Shown here piece after piece: positions 34,791-44,002 of a stretch of DNA of 52,668 nucleotides. The DNA is from JAKFWI01 sp031398975 (GTDB lineage Bacteria > Pseudomonadota > Alphaproteobacteria > Caulobacterales > Aquidulcibacteraceae). The DNA is taken from the NCBI GenBank assembly GCA_031398975.1, contig JANNOI010000030.1:1-52668 (forward strand), given 5' to 3'. Within the stretch, counting starts at the first letter, position 1. Every line of letters begins with the position of its first letter. The position numbers and the translations under genes are program-made. The notes beneath the pieces are model-generated. The model had not been told where the DNA came from, ran no database searches, and saw nothing but the letters and a program-made list of their open reading frames with translations.

Positions 34791-35222
34791 TCAGGCCGCC
34801 TCCCCTTGCGGCGCGTCGAGACGCCCGGCCACCACGTCCGCCAGCGAGGTCTCCACCAGGAACGCCTCGATGCGTCGCCCAAGGGCTGCCCAGAGATCGT
34901 GCGTCAGGCAGCGTTCGCTGCGCCCGGTGCACCCAACCGTCTGCCCCGGGACGCAGCGCGTGGTGGGGACGCGCTCATTGACGGCGGCGATGATGTCGGA
35001 CACCGAGATCTCCTCTGCGGCGCGCGACAGGCGGTACCCGCCATGCGGCCCGCGCACGCCCTCCACCAAGCCGGCGCGGCGCAGGCGCGCGAACAATTGC
35101 TCCAGATAAGCGAGCGAGATGCCCTGGCGGGCGGCGATCTCGTGCAGGGGGGCGGCCCCGGCGCTGCGCCCGAGATCGGCGAGCGCCATCACGGCGTAAC
35201 GGCCTTTCGAGGTCAGGCGCAT
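34791..35222 (-). CDS. iscR: IscR-type Rrf2 family iron-sulfur regulator
   Basis: 143-residue winged-helix regulator heading the SUF operon. The N-terminal domain reads MRLTSKGRYAVMALADL and LEQLFARLRRAGLVEGVRGPHGGYRL. The cluster ligands are Cys90, Cys98, Cys105 and His108 in a C-x7-C-x6-C-x2-H pattern, slightly wider than the C-x5-C-x5-C-x2-H of E. coli IscR, so a [2Fe-2S] cluster can probably still be bound. It is expected to repress its own operon when clusters are plentiful; a palindrome overlaps the likely promoter upstream. RirA, the alternative Rrf2 protein of Rhizobiales, is less likely given the operon. Confidence 0.92.
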   Translation of the reverse strand: MRLTSKGRYAVMALADLGRSAGAAPLHEIAARQGISLAYLEQLFARLRRAGLVEGVRGPHGGYRLSRAAEEISVSDIIAAVNERVPTTRCVPGQTVGCTGRSERCLTHDLWAALGRRIEAFLVETSLADVVAGRLDAPQGEAA

Positions 35223-35321
35223 CCCGGGGACGGCTCCTTAAAGCCACGTTAGGAACGCTCGCTTCGGCGCGCCTTTTTGTGGTAGAGCCGCGCCCGCTGC
35301 ATGGCGTGGCGGCCTATCCGG

Positions 35322-35350
35322 CACATAAGATTACCGACCAGAATGGTCAA
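35322..35350 (-). promoter_or_regulatory. Probable SUF operon promoter with overlapping palindromic operator
   Basis: On the minus strand TTGACC (35350-35345) and TATGTG (35327-35322) are separated by 17 bases. A perfect palindrome GACCA-GAA-TGGTC (35336-35348, plus strand) overlaps the -35 and spacer, a position suited to repression. IscR-type operators are dyads with GAC/GTC-like half sites, so IscR is the natural candidate; this is inferred. The leader to iscR would be about 90 bases. Confidence 0.5.
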
Positions 35351-35411
35351 GAATTGAATGGCCGTTCTCCCCGCTTCCGGGCGCGGCGGACGCGCACAGG
35401 GGATCGAAGCG

Positions 35412-36086
35412 ATGGCGGAAGTGATTTTTCCTGGTCCCGCAGGGCGCGTCGAGGGGCGCTATGTCGAGAGCAAGAAGGAATACGCCCCGATCGCGCTGAT
35501 CCTGCACCCCCACCCGAAGGCCGGGGGCTCGATGCAGGACCGGGTGGCCGTGCAGCTCTTCCAGATCTTCACCGCGCGCGGCTTCGCAACGCTGCGGTTC
35601 AATTTCCGCGGCATCGGGCGCAGCCAGGGGGTGTTCGACAACGGCATGGGCGAATTGTCGGACGCGGCCTCCGCGCTCGACTATCTGCAGAGCCTCAATC
35701 CCAATTCCGAGCAATGCTGGGTGGCGGGCTATTCCTTCGGGGCCTGGATCGGGCTGCAGCTTTTGATGCGCCGCCCCGAGATCGACGGCTTCATCGCCAT
35801 CTCGCCCCCTGCCAATCATTATGATCTGAGTTTCCTCGCGCCGTGCCCCGCTTCGGGCCTCGTCGTGTACGGCACGCGCGACACGGTGGCGCCGGCGGCG
35901 GACGTGGAGCGCGCGGTCTCGAAGATCCGCACCCAGAAGAACATCAAGGTGGACCACACCCCGATCGACGGCGCAGACCATTTCTACCGCGACAAGGACA
36001 AGAGCGTAGACTTCCTGCCCGAGTTGGAAAAGCGCGTCAGCGCCTATCTCGACAAGCGCCTGGCGCCCTCCGCGCCGCGCCGGTGA
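35412..36086 (+). CDS. Alpha/beta hydrolase (dienelactone-hydrolase/serine-aminopeptidase-like)
   Basis: 224 residues from the ATG at 35412 (MAEVIFPGPAGRVEG), a start chosen for family fit and a GGGGA eight bases upstream. Motifs: IALILHPHPKAGGSMQD (oxyanion strand), LRFNFRGIGRSQG, nucleophile VAGYSFGAWIGLQ, acid in VVYGTRDTVAP and histidine in IDGADHFYRDK. This short cytosolic family is widespread in alphaproteobacteria and has no assigned substrate. It is divergent from iscR, so the two share the promoter zone, but no functional link to iron-sulfur assembly is known. Confidence 0.85.
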   Translation: MAEVIFPGPAGRVEGRYVESKKEYAPIALILHPHPKAGGSMQDRVAVQLFQIFTARGFATLRFNFRGIGRSQGVFDNGMGELSDAASALDYLQSLNPNSEQCWVAGYSFGAWIGLQLLMRRPEIDGFIAISPPANHYDLSFLAPCPASGLVVYGTRDTVAPAADVERAVSKIRTQKNIKVDHTPIDGADHFYRDKDKSVDFLPELEKRVSAYLDKRLAPSAPRR

Positions 36087-36093
36087 AACGGTC

Positions 36094-37215
36094 TCAGGCC
36101 CGCGCGATGCGCCCGCCGGGCAGCGGGGCGGGCGCGCCGGTGGCGCCGGGGAAGCTGAGCGGCAGGCCCTCCAGCGCGCGCACCGCCAGGAAGGCGAACG
36201 CTTCGGCCTCGATCGCGTCCCCACGCCAGCCCAGCGTGTCGCAATCCACCAGTTCAGCGCCTGCGCGGCTTTCGATTTCACGCATCAGCGCGGGGTTCTT
36301 GCGCCCGCCGCCGCTGACGATCACCCGCGTGGGGCGCACGGGCAGAAGGTCGAGCCCGCGCCCGACCGCGGCCCCGGCGAGCGCCGTCAGCGTGGCGGCC
36401 CCATCGGCGGGGGAGAGGCCCGCCACGAGCGTGGCGGAGAAATCGTAGCGGTCGAGCGATTTGGGCCAGGGCGCGGCGAAAAACGGATGCGCCAGCCAGT
36501 CCTTAAGCTTGTCCTCGCGCACCTGGCCCGACGCCGCCAGCCGCCCGCCCTTGTCCATGACCCCGAGCCCGCACGCCTCCATCCATTCGTTGATCGGCCC
36601 GTTGGCGGGCCCGCAATCGAACGCCGCCAGTGCGTCCCCGCCGCCCGCCCAGGTCAGATTGGCGACGCCGCCCAGATTGAGCACGGCCGTATCGGACCCA
36701 AGCCCGGCGCGCGTCAGGAGGGCGGAATGATAGGCCGGCGCGAGGGGCGCGCCCTGGCCGCCGGCGGCGACGTCGGCGCTGCGAAAATCCCACACGACAT
36801 CCACCCCGAGCGCCTGCGCCAGCAGGGGCCCGTCCCCCAATTGCCGGGTCGCGCCGCGCTCTCCGCGGGCGGGCGGGCGATGCAGCACCGTGAGCCCGTG
36901 CAGGCCGATCACGTCCAGATCCGTAAGCGCCACGCCCGCCGCGGCGGTCACCGCCTTGACGGCCTCGGCATGGGCGAGCGTGAAGGCGCGCTCGGCCGGC
37001 GCGAAGCAGGCGGGCTCGGGCCCGGCGAAGTTCCACGCGCGCGCGGCCGCGACCGCCTCGGCCATCTGCGCGCGCAGCGCCTCGCCATAGGGGTGGAGCG
37101 CCCAAGGGCCGAATTCCTGCACCAGCCGCCCGTCCGTACGCAGGATCGCGACGTCGATCGCCCCGTCGAGCGCGGTGCCGGTCATCAGCCCCAAAGCGAG
37201 GCGCGGCTTACCCAT
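36094..37215 (-). CDS. anmK: Anhydro-N-acetylmuramic acid kinase
   Basis: Phosphorylates and opens 1,6-anhydroMurNAc released by lytic transglycosylases, returning it to cell-wall synthesis. The 373-residue product has the N-terminal phosphate loop LGLMTGTALDGAIDVAI, VIGLHGLTVLHRP, the sugar-site LNLGGVANLTW, FDCGPANGPINEWM and VIVSGGGRKNPALM. Normal family length (about 370). Convergent with the hydrolase (7-base gap) and divergent from tyrS (53 bases). In many alphaproteobacteria anmK and tyrS are divergent neighbours, as here. Confidence 0.96.
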   Translation of the reverse strand: MGKPRLALGLMTGTALDGAIDVAILRTDGRLVQEFGPWALHPYGEALRAQMAEAVAAARAWNFAGPEPACFAPAERAFTLAHAEAVKAVTAAAGVALTDLDVIGLHGLTVLHRPPARGERGATRQLGDGPLLAQALGVDVVWDFRSADVAAGGQGAPLAPAYHSALLTRAGLGSDTAVLNLGGVANLTWAGGGDALAAFDCGPANGPINEWMEACGLGVMDKGGRLAASGQVREDKLKDWLAHPFFAAPWPKSLDRYDFSATLVAGLSPADGAATLTALAGAAVGRGLDLLPVRPTRVIVSGGGRKNPALMREIESRAGAELVDCDTLGWRGDAIEAEAFAFLAVRALEGLPLSFPGATGAPAPLPGGRIARA

Positions 37216-37268
37216 CGGCGCGCCCGATTTGGCCCCGCCCGCGCCGCCATGCTAGCCTCAGACCTTCC

Positions 37269-38516
37269 ATGACCGCCTTCGCCTCCGCCTTCCTGCGCAC
37301 CATGTCCGAGCGCGGCTATATCCATCAAGTCACGAACGCCGAGGGGCTCGATGGGGCCGCGCTTCGCGGCGGGCTCACGGGCTATATCGGGTTCGATCTC
37401 ACTGCCTCCAGCCTGCATGTGGGCAATCTGATCCAGATCATGCTGCTGCGGCGCCTGCAGCAGGCCGGGCACCGGCCGATCGTGCTGCTGGGCGGGGCCA
37501 CGACCAAGGTGGGCGATCCCTCCGGCAAGGACCAGGCGCGCAAGATGTTGTCCCCGGCGGAGATCGCAGCCAACAAGGCGAGCATCCAAAGCGTATTCGC
37601 CAAGCTGCTCACCTTCGGGGACGGCCCGGGCGAGGCGGTGTTGCTGGACAATGCCGAATGGCTCGACGCGCTGGGCTATATCGAGTTCCTGCGCCTGTTC
37701 GGGCAGCACTTCACGATCAACCGCATGCTCAGCTTCGACAGCGTGCGCCTGCGCCTGGACCGGGAGCAGCCGCTCACCTTCCTCGAGTTCAATTACATGC
37801 TGATGCAGGCTGTGGACTTCTTGGAGCTGAGCCGCCGCCAGGCTTGCGCGCTGCAAATGGGCGGCTCCGACCAATGGGGCAATATCGTCAACGGCGTGGA
37901 GCTGACGCGCCGGGTGGACGGGCGCGAAGTGTTCGGGCTTACGACGCCGCTTCTTTCCACCGCCTCCGGCGCGAAGATGGGCAAGACCGCCGAGGGCGCC
38001 GTCTGGCTTAATCCGGAGCTCAAAAGCCCCTACGAATACTGGCATTTCTGGCGCAATACAGAGGACGGCGACGTCGCGCGCTTCCTCAACATCTTCACCG
38101 ATCTGCCGCGCGAAGAGATCGCCCGCTATGAGGGCCTTCAGGGCGGGGAGATCAACGACGCCAAGCGCGCGCTGGCCAATGCCGCGACCGCCCTGCTGCA
38201 CGGGGCCGCCGCCGCGCGCGAGGCGGAAGCGGCGGCGCGCGCGGCCTTTACGGGCGGGGCGGGGGCGGCCTTGCCCGGCGCCGACGTGACCGGGGCGGAG
38301 CTCGCCGCGGGCCTGCGCCTGCCCGCCGCGCTCACCCGCGCGGGCCTCAGCGCGTCCAACGGGGAGGCCAAGCGCCTGATCGAGCAGGGCGCGGTGGCGG
38401 TGAACGATACCATCGTCTCAGACCCCGCCCGCACGCTCAGCCCCGCTGACCTCGTGGACGGGGCGGTGAAGCTCACCCGCGGCAAGACGCGCCACGCCAT
38501 GCTGCGCCTAGTTTAG
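37269..38516 (+). CDS. tyrS: Tyrosyl-tRNA synthetase
   Basis: Charges tRNA-Tyr. The 415-residue class I synthetase has the HIGH-type motif in ASSLHVGNLIQ, tyrosine-site YIGFDLTA and QMGGSDQWGNIVNG, and the KMSKS-type loop as SGAKMGKTAEGA (KMGKT, typical of bacterial TyrRS). A C-terminal S4 RNA-binding domain (GLSASNGEAKRLIEQGAVAVND) is present. No clear ribosome site precedes the ATG. Its stop overlaps the stop of the convergent gene by three bases. Confidence 0.97.
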   Translation: MTAFASAFLRTMSERGYIHQVTNAEGLDGAALRGGLTGYIGFDLTASSLHVGNLIQIMLLRRLQQAGHRPIVLLGGATTKVGDPSGKDQARKMLSPAEIAANKASIQSVFAKLLTFGDGPGEAVLLDNAEWLDALGYIEFLRLFGQHFTINRMLSFDSVRLRLDREQPLTFLEFNYMLMQAVDFLELSRRQACALQMGGSDQWGNIVNGVELTRRVDGREVFGLTTPLLSTASGAKMGKTAEGAVWLNPELKSPYEYWHFWRNTEDGDVARFLNIFTDLPREEIARYEGLQGGEINDAKRALANAATALLHGAAAAREAEAAARAAFTGGAGAALPGADVTGAELAAGLRLPAALTRAGLSASNGEAKRLIEQGAVAVNDTIVSDPARTLSPADLVDGAVKLTRGKTRHAMLRLV

Positions 38517-41500
38517 CCGGCCTTCTTTGCGGCGCCCTTCTTGGGCTTGGACGGGGCCAGCGGCTCGAAAATGCGCCGCAGGATGCCCGGCGCCATCACC
38601 GAGAGCGGGTTCACGCCCACCCGCGGCTTGTCCGAAAGCCCTTCCACCGAATAGGTGATGCCGAACACCCCCTCGCCTTTGCGCGACACCAGCAGGTCCC
38701 CCAGGATCGGCACGCCGCCGAGTACGGAATTCAGGCCGTAGGAGGGGATGATCACGCCGTCGATATCGAGCGCGCCGTCGTCGAGATCGACCGCGCCCTT
38801 GGCGGTGATGCCAAGGGAGGGGCCGGCGGCGCGGCACTCCCCCAGGGTGAGCGTGTTGTCCGCCAGCGTCATGGGCGCCTCAAGCCCGCTGAACGCGATC
38901 CCCTCGCCATTGAGCGCGCCCGCAAGGCCGCGCATCGATGCCACAGAGGAAAGAAGCGTGGCCATGGCCGGCATCTTCACGAGCTGAAAATCGTTCAGTT
39001 TCAGCAGCACGTTCGCGCTGGGGACGGCCCCGAAGCGCCAGGTCCCGCTCGCCTCGGCGCGGCCGCCGCGCACATTGGTCGAGCCCGTGAAGGCGCGCAC
39101 CACGAAGCCCGCATCGTCGGATTTAAGGCTGAGGCGGCCCGTCTCCGGCCGGTCCGGGGTGGGGGTGATGGCGAAGGCGAAGGACTTGTCGGGCGCGGGC
39201 GCTCCGGTCAGGGAGGCGCGGGTGATCGCGGTCCCGTCGAAACCGACGTCGACCACGCCCGATCCCATCTCCGCGCCGCCGCGCAGGCGCATCCGCTCCA
39301 CCTCGCCGCGCACCTCGATCGCCGGCGACAGCCGCCCCGCCTCGCCCGCCCTCCCGCTCGCTGCGGCGGCGGCGGCCTTGCGGTTTTGCTCCTTGTACGG
39401 ATCGGGCTCGAAGAAGGGGGCGAGCGCGAGGAACTTGCCCGAGACGTCGGCCGCGAGCGCGCCGGCGGCGTTGCGCCGTGCGGCGACGCGCCCGTCGAGC
39501 GACCCGCTGAGCCGCGCGGTCGCGAGCTCGGCGGTGAGGATGTCGCCCTTGCCGGTCACGCTCAGCGCGCCGTTGACGAGCAGCCCCGCGCCCTGGGCGC
39601 GCAGGTCGCGCAGGTCGAAGCGCCCGCCGGGCCCGCGCGCCACTTTCATCCGCACCGTCGCGGGCGCGCCTGCGGGCTTGCGCCAGAACCCCGCCGGCAG
39701 CACCACCCCCGCCTGGCCGAGATCGAGCGCGACATCGGCTTCCGAGACGTCGAGCCCTACGCCTTCGGCGCGCGCCTCCACCCCGATCGGGCCCGAGGCG
39801 TAGCCCGCCGCGCCATAGCCCAGCTTCACGAGGTCGCTCGCGAGCATCGGCCCGCGCAGGACGATCTGGGAGGGCGCCTTCGGGCGGCCCTGGAAATGCT
39901 CGGTCCAGGCGAGGTCGACGCGCGACTGCCCGATCGTCAGCGGTCCGGACAAGGCGAGCTTGCGGTCATCGCCCGCGATGGCGAGGCGCCAGTCCGAGAT
40001 CGTATAGCCGCCCTCCTTCGGGGAAGCGCCCGCCCCCTCGATCCGCCCATCGACCGCAAAACGCAGCTTATCCTTCGCGCCTGGGCCGCCTCCGAGGATG
40101 CGGCGGATGGCGAAATCAACCTCCCCGTTCCCGACGATCGATTGGGGGTCGAAAGGCAGGCGCTCGTTGAGCCCGATCGGGGCCTGGCGTAGCAGGTCGA
40201 TCATGGCGCGCGCCTCGCCGGCGGCGTTGGCGGCGTAGGTCGCCTCCGCGCCCTTGGGGCTCAGATACGGGATCTCCACCCGCCCCGCGGTGAGCGCGAG
40301 CGGGCCCACCTTGCCGCTCTGGAGCTTCAGGTTGAAGCTGTTGCCGCCCAGCGCCGCCTCGCCCCGGCCTTCCGAGATCGGGGTCATGCCCGTGAGGTAG
40401 CGGACCTGGGCGTCGTCGAAGCTGAATTTCAGCGTCAGCGCGCGGTCGGGCAGCGGGCCCGTGCGAAGGTCGGCCGGCTTGAAATCGACCCGGAGCGATG
40501 CGTCCCGCAGGGTTCCGCCCTGCACCGCCTGGGCGAGCCAGCTGCGCGCCCCCCCGCCCACGCCGAGCGGCCAGAACCGCAGCACCGTGGCCGGCGCCAC
40601 CGCGCCCTGGATCTCGGCGTCGAGCTTCACGCCCGGGCGCGTCCGCCCGCCCCCGTCCGGCCCCCAGAACACCCGCCCGCGCGCGCGCAGGCGGGCGCCG
40701 TCGATGGCGGCCTCGAACGTCTCGATCTCCACGGCGCCCTCGTCGAGGCGCAGGAGCCCGGTGGCGGCGATGTTTTTCACCGAGGCCGCTTCGGGGAACA
40801 CGCCGGGCATCGTCACGTCGACGCGGGGGGCGTCCAGCGTGAAGCGCGCGGGCTGCTTTTCGCCGTCCCCGAACAGGCCCGAAACGCGCTCCACCCGGCC
40901 CTGGCCCTCGATGCGGGTCTTGAGCCCCGCCACCTGGATCTCCTGGACCAGCAATGCGTCGCTCTCGAGATCGTAATAGCCGCGCACCCGCCCGCCGCTG
41001 ACGCGCAAGCGCCCCTCGCCGCTCTCGAACACGCCCGCCCCGATCGCGACGTCGCCCTTGATGCTGCGGACCCCGGCCTTACGGTCGAGCACCGCCGACA
41101 TTGTGGCGGTGAGCGGGGCGCGCAGGCCCCGCAGGGGCCCGAGGCTCGCCCGCGGCGCCAGCGCCTCGGGCTGCACGCCGGACACTTTTAAATTCACCTG
41201 CGCCGCCTTGAACCCGGTGTCGGTCGCGATGGCGATCGAAAAGGGGGCGGGCCCGCGCTCACCCTTCAGGCGCGCCGAGGCGGAAAGCGTCAGGCGCTCG
41301 CCGTCCCGCTGGAGGTCGAGGCCCGCGCCGTCGCCGCGCCACCGGCCCCCGCCCGCTTCATCGATGATGAACAATTGGGCGCCCGTGATCGAGATCGCGC
41401 GCAGGTCGCGTCCCGCGCCGATCGGGCCGAAGGCCTGCGCCAAGCCGTCCAGGATGCGGTTGACCCGCTGGGTCAGGGTCTCGTTCGGCGGTGGGGGCGG

Positions 41501-41944
41501 AACGCGGATGTCGGGCTGCCCGCCGGGACGCCCGAAGGCGACCTCCGAGGCGCCGTCCTTTTTCAGCGTCACGGTCACGTCGCCGCCGATGAAGCGGGCG
41601 TTCTCGAGCGCGATCCGGCCCACGATCAGGCGCTTCAGGCTCACGCCTATGATCACCTGCTCGCTGCGCGTGAGCTCCTCTCCCGCGGTGTCCAGCGCGC
41701 GCACGCCGCGCGCCTTCAGCTCGAGCGAAGCCCGCCGCGGCCCCCAGCCGAGCTCCACCTTCTCGATCGTAACCGACCGCCCGTCGCGGGCGCGGCTGAG
41801 CTCGGCCTCCACATGGCGGGTGAGCGCGGGAAGCTCGATCGGCCCGGCCGACAGGCGCCACCAGAACAGCCCCACCGCCAGCGCGAACGTCGCCAGCAAT
41901 CCAAGCGCGACCTCGAGCGCAAGGAGGGAGGAGCGTCGGATCAT
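38513..41944 (-). CDS. AsmA/YhdP-like giant envelope protein (DUF3971 type)
   Basis: 1143 residues. A single N-terminal transmembrane anchor (LLALEVALGLLATFALAVGL, residues 7-26) is followed by a very long periplasmic region of short beta-strand repeats. The C-terminal block DGALDIDGVIIPSYGLNSVLG, then GGVPILGDLLVSRKGEGVFG and RVGVNPLSVMAPGILRRIFEPL is the conserved AsmA-like C-terminal region of this family. A lysine-rich tail ends the protein. Relatives such as YhdP and TamB form bridge-like grooves that carry phospholipids between the inner and outer membranes; the same role is inferred here. It is a single-gene unit; convergent overlap with tyrS. Confidence 0.88.
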   Translation of the reverse strand: MIRRSSLLALEVALGLLATFALAVGLFWWRLSAGPIELPALTRHVEAELSRARDGRSVTIEKVELGWGPRRASLELKARGVRALDTAGEELTRSEQVIIGVSLKRLIVGRIALENARFIGGDVTVTLKKDGASEVAFGRPGGQPDIRVPPPPPNETLTQRVNRILDGLAQAFGPIGAGRDLRAISITGAQLFIIDEAGGGRWRGDGAGLDLQRDGERLTLSASARLKGERGPAPFSIAIATDTGFKAAQVNLKVSGVQPEALAPRASLGPLRGLRAPLTATMSAVLDRKAGVRSIKGDVAIGAGVFESGEGRLRVSGGRVRGYYDLESDALLVQEIQVAGLKTRIEGQGRVERVSGLFGDGEKQPARFTLDAPRVDVTMPGVFPEAASVKNIAATGLLRLDEGAVEIETFEAAIDGARLRARGRVFWGPDGGGRTRPGVKLDAEIQGAVAPATVLRFWPLGVGGGARSWLAQAVQGGTLRDASLRVDFKPADLRTGPLPDRALTLKFSFDDAQVRYLTGMTPISEGRGEAALGGNSFNLKLQSGKVGPLALTAGRVEIPYLSPKGAEATYAANAAGEARAMIDLLRQAPIGLNERLPFDPQSIVGNGEVDFAIRRILGGGPGAKDKLRFAVDGRIEGAGASPKEGGYTISDWRLAIAGDDRKLALSGPLTIGQSRVDLAWTEHFQGRPKAPSQIVLRGPMLASDLVKLGYGAAGYASGPIGVEARAEGVGLDVSEADVALDLGQAGVVLPAGFWRKPAGAPATVRMKVARGPGGRFDLRDLRAQGAGLLVNGALSVTGKGDILTAELATARLSGSLDGRVAARRNAAGALAADVSGKFLALAPFFEPDPYKEQNRKAAAAAASGRAGEAGRLSPAIEVRGEVERMRLRGGAEMGSGVVDVGFDGTAITRASLTGAPAPDKSFAFAITPTPDRPETGRLSLKSDDAGFVVRAFTGSTNVRGGRAEASGTWRFGAVPSANVLLKLNDFQLVKMPAMATLLSSVASMRGLAGALNGEGIAFSGLEAPMTLADNTLTLGECRAAGPSLGITAKGAVDLDDGALDIDGVIIPSYGLNSVLGGVPILGDLLVSRKGEGVFGITYSVEGLSDKPRVGVNPLSVMAPGILRRIFEPLAPSKPKKGAAKKAG

Positions 41945-42100
41945 CCTGTAAGCGACGCAATGGGCGCACGCGCCGCGCCCTGCGGCGCCGGCGGCGGCTT
42001 TGACAGGCCCGCAAACGGGTTCAAAAAGGCGCTCAAACCGTGGCGTTGCCGCGCCACGGAGCGCGTCAAGGGGCGCGTCTTAGGCACAAGGACGAACGAC

Positions 42101-42577
42101 ATGGCTAATCCTGGCGAACTGCAACCCGGCGACGCGGCGCCGCCTTTCGCACTTGCGAGCGACGGCGGCGGAGAGGTGCGGTTATCCGACTTCAAAGGCA
42201 AGCGGCTGGTGCTCTATTTCTACCCGAAAGACGACACCTCCGGATGCACCCGGCAGGCGTTGGATTTCACGGCGCTGAAACCCGCGTTCGAAGCAGCCGG
42301 CGCAACCATCATCGGCATCTCCAAGGACGACGTCGCCACTCACGATAAATTCAAGGCCAAACATGGGCTTTCCATTGCGCTCGCCGCCGATCCCGAGGGC
42401 GAGACGCTGGCCCGCTACGGCGTCTGGGTGGAGAAAAACATGTATGGCCGCAAATATATGGGGATCGAGCGCACGACCTTCCTGATCGACGGCGACGGGG
42501 TAATCCAAAAGATTTGGCGCAAGGTTAAAGTGCCGGGGCATGCTGAGGAAATCTTAAGCGCGGTGAACAAAAACTGA
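42101..42577 (+). CDS. bcp: Thiol peroxidase Bcp (PrxQ-type peroxiredoxin), probable 1-Cys form
   Basis: 158-residue cytosolic peroxiredoxin that reduces hydrogen peroxide and organic peroxides. The peroxidatic cysteine is Cys49 in YFYPKDDTSGCTRQALDF. The resolving cysteine that many Bcp proteins carry five residues later is leucine here (Leu54), and I see no other cysteine, so it should work as a 1-Cys enzyme needing an outside thiol. Other family segments are IIGISKDDVATHDKFKAKHGL and GIERTTFLIDGDGVI. The ATG at 42101 is chosen over long upstream readings, which lie antisense to the AsmA-like gene. Confidence 0.95.
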   Translation: MANPGELQPGDAAPPFALASDGGGEVRLSDFKGKRLVLYFYPKDDTSGCTRQALDFTALKPAFEAAGATIIGISKDDVATHDKFKAKHGLSIALAADPEGETLARYGVWVEKNMYGRKYMGIERTTFLIDGDGVIQKIWRKVKVPGHAEEILSAVNKN

Positions 42578-42769
42578 ATGCCGCTGTAGTGCGCGGCCGA
42601 GGCGGCTTGCTGGACGGGGCGAGGCGTGGCACACACGAAGGGCGGGCGGGCTTGCAACGCCAGTGGCGACGGGCGTCATTCGCGGTTGCAAACCAAGACG
42701 GTTTCGGTTCGAATACGAGCGGGGGCCGGGCATTTTGTCGTTAATGATCGCAGGCGGGCGGTTGCAATC
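42578..42769. other. Spacer between bcp and lmdC
   Basis: 192 bases, no gene. TTGCAAC and GTTGCAA face each other around 42651-42694 as a loose inverted repeat of seven bases, and another GTTGCAA lies just before the lmdC start. These may be protein-binding half sites; no clear promoter consensus is seen. Confidence 0.3.
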
Positions 42770-44002
42770 ATGAGCCAATTCGGAACGCGTGCTCGGGCCT
42801 TCTTTGACCGGGTATTCCCAGAACGGCAGATCTACCATCGAAGCGGCGGGATGGTTCGCTACATCTCGCTTTCCCCCTCGACCCAGGCGGTGCTGGCCCT
42901 CGGGGCCGTCGGCGTGGCCGGATGGTGCGCCTACGCCAGCGTAAACGTGCTGATGAGCGGCCAGATCATGTCGGCGCAGGACGCCGAGGTGACGCGCCTG
43001 GAGGCGAAGTATAAACGCTGGCTGGCCGAATCGCGGGCCCGCGAGGCGGAAGCCCAATCCCAGCTTGAGGAGCGCACGCAGGCCTTCGTCCGCGCGACGG
43101 ACGAGTTCGAGCGGCGCCACGAATCGCTGAAGCTCCTCGTCGATTTCGCCGGCGAATCGAGCGTCACCGCCTCGGCCAGCCCCGTGAAGCGCGATGGCGC
43201 GCGTCTGCTGATGCACGCCTCCATCGAAGAGGCCGAGCCGCGCCAGTCCCGCGATTGGGACAGCCCGGCCTATCGGGTTCAGACCGTCGGGTTCAAGGCG
43301 CGGGTCGACAAGCTGAAGGCCGAGCAGCGCGCCTTCCTTGCCTCCGCCGAGGACGCCGCGGTCGAGCGCGCCGAGGAAGTGCGCGGCGTCCTGCGTATGA
43401 CCGGCGTCGGCTTCACCCGCCTCGTCGGGGACGATCCGGACTCCGCCATGGGCGGCCCGCTGGTTCCGCTGGACCTCACCGGCGTGCTGGGCGAGGGCGA
43501 GGTGGACCCCGCGTTCGCCCGACGCGTGCAGCAGGTGGCGGCGCGGCTCGCCGAATCACGCCGGCTCGAAGAAATCTCCAGATCTACGCCGCTTGCGCCC
43601 CCCGTCGGGGTGGCCTACCGCGAGACCAGCGGCGTCGGCCCCCGCATCGACCCCTTCACCGGCCGCCCGGCTTACCATGCCGGCCTCGATCTGGCGGCCT
43701 TTGAAAAAGCCCCGGTCGTCGCCACCGCGCCCGGCACCATCGCTTATGCGGGCGTCCGCCAAGGCTATGGGTACGTGGTGGAGATCGACCACGGCCACGG
43801 CTTCAAGACCCGCTACGCACACTTGAAGGATTTCCAGGTTGCGCGCGGCGAACGCGTGGCGATCGGCCAACGTATCGGATCGATGGGATCGACGGGCCGC
43901 AGCACCGGAACTCACCTCCATTATGAGGTTTGGTTCCGTGGCAAGGTTTATGATCCGATCAGTTTCCTGAGGGCAGGACAATATGTTCACGCAAAAGGGT
44001 AA
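42770..44002 (+). CDS. lmdC: M23 family peptidoglycan DD-endopeptidase, LmdC-like morphogenesis factor
   Basis: 410 residues from the ATG at 42770 (MSQFGTRARAFFDR). The arginine-rich cytoplasmic N-terminus leads into a transmembrane segment (TQAVLALGAVGVAGWCAYA, about residues 39-57), a long periplasmic coiled coil, and a C-terminal LytM/M23 domain. The zinc ligands are complete: His303 and Asp307 in YHAGLDLA, and His382 and His384 in THLHYEVW, so it should be an active endopeptidase. In the budding alphaproteobacterium Hyphomonas, a bitopic M23 enzyme of this type (LmdC) is encoded beside the bactofilin BacA and works with it to shape the cell. Here the next gene is also a bactofilin, overlapping by 20 bases. 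Confidence 0.88.
   Translation: MSQFGTRARAFFDRVFPERQIYHRSGGMVRYISLSPSTQAVLALGAVGVAGWCAYASVNVLMSGQIMSAQDAEVTRLEAKYKRWLAESRAREAEAQSQLEERTQAFVRATDEFERRHESLKLLVDFAGESSVTASASPVKRDGARLLMHASIEEAEPRQSRDWDSPAYRVQTVGFKARVDKLKAEQRAFLASAEDAAVERAEEVRGVLRMTGVGFTRLVGDDPDSAMGGPLVPLDLTGVLGEGEVDPAFARRVQQVAARLAESRRLEEISRSTPLAPPVGVAYRETSGVGPRIDPFTGRPAYHAGLDLAAFEKAPVVATAPGTIAYAGVRQGYGYVVEIDHGHGFKTRYAHLKDFQVARGERVAIGQRIGSMGSTGRSTGTHLHYEVWFRGKVYDPISFLRAGQYVHAKG

Noticed and set aside
42700..42725. A tRNA-like GGTTCGAAT motif
   Set aside because: No flanking T-stem, anticodon arm or acceptor stem could be folded around it.
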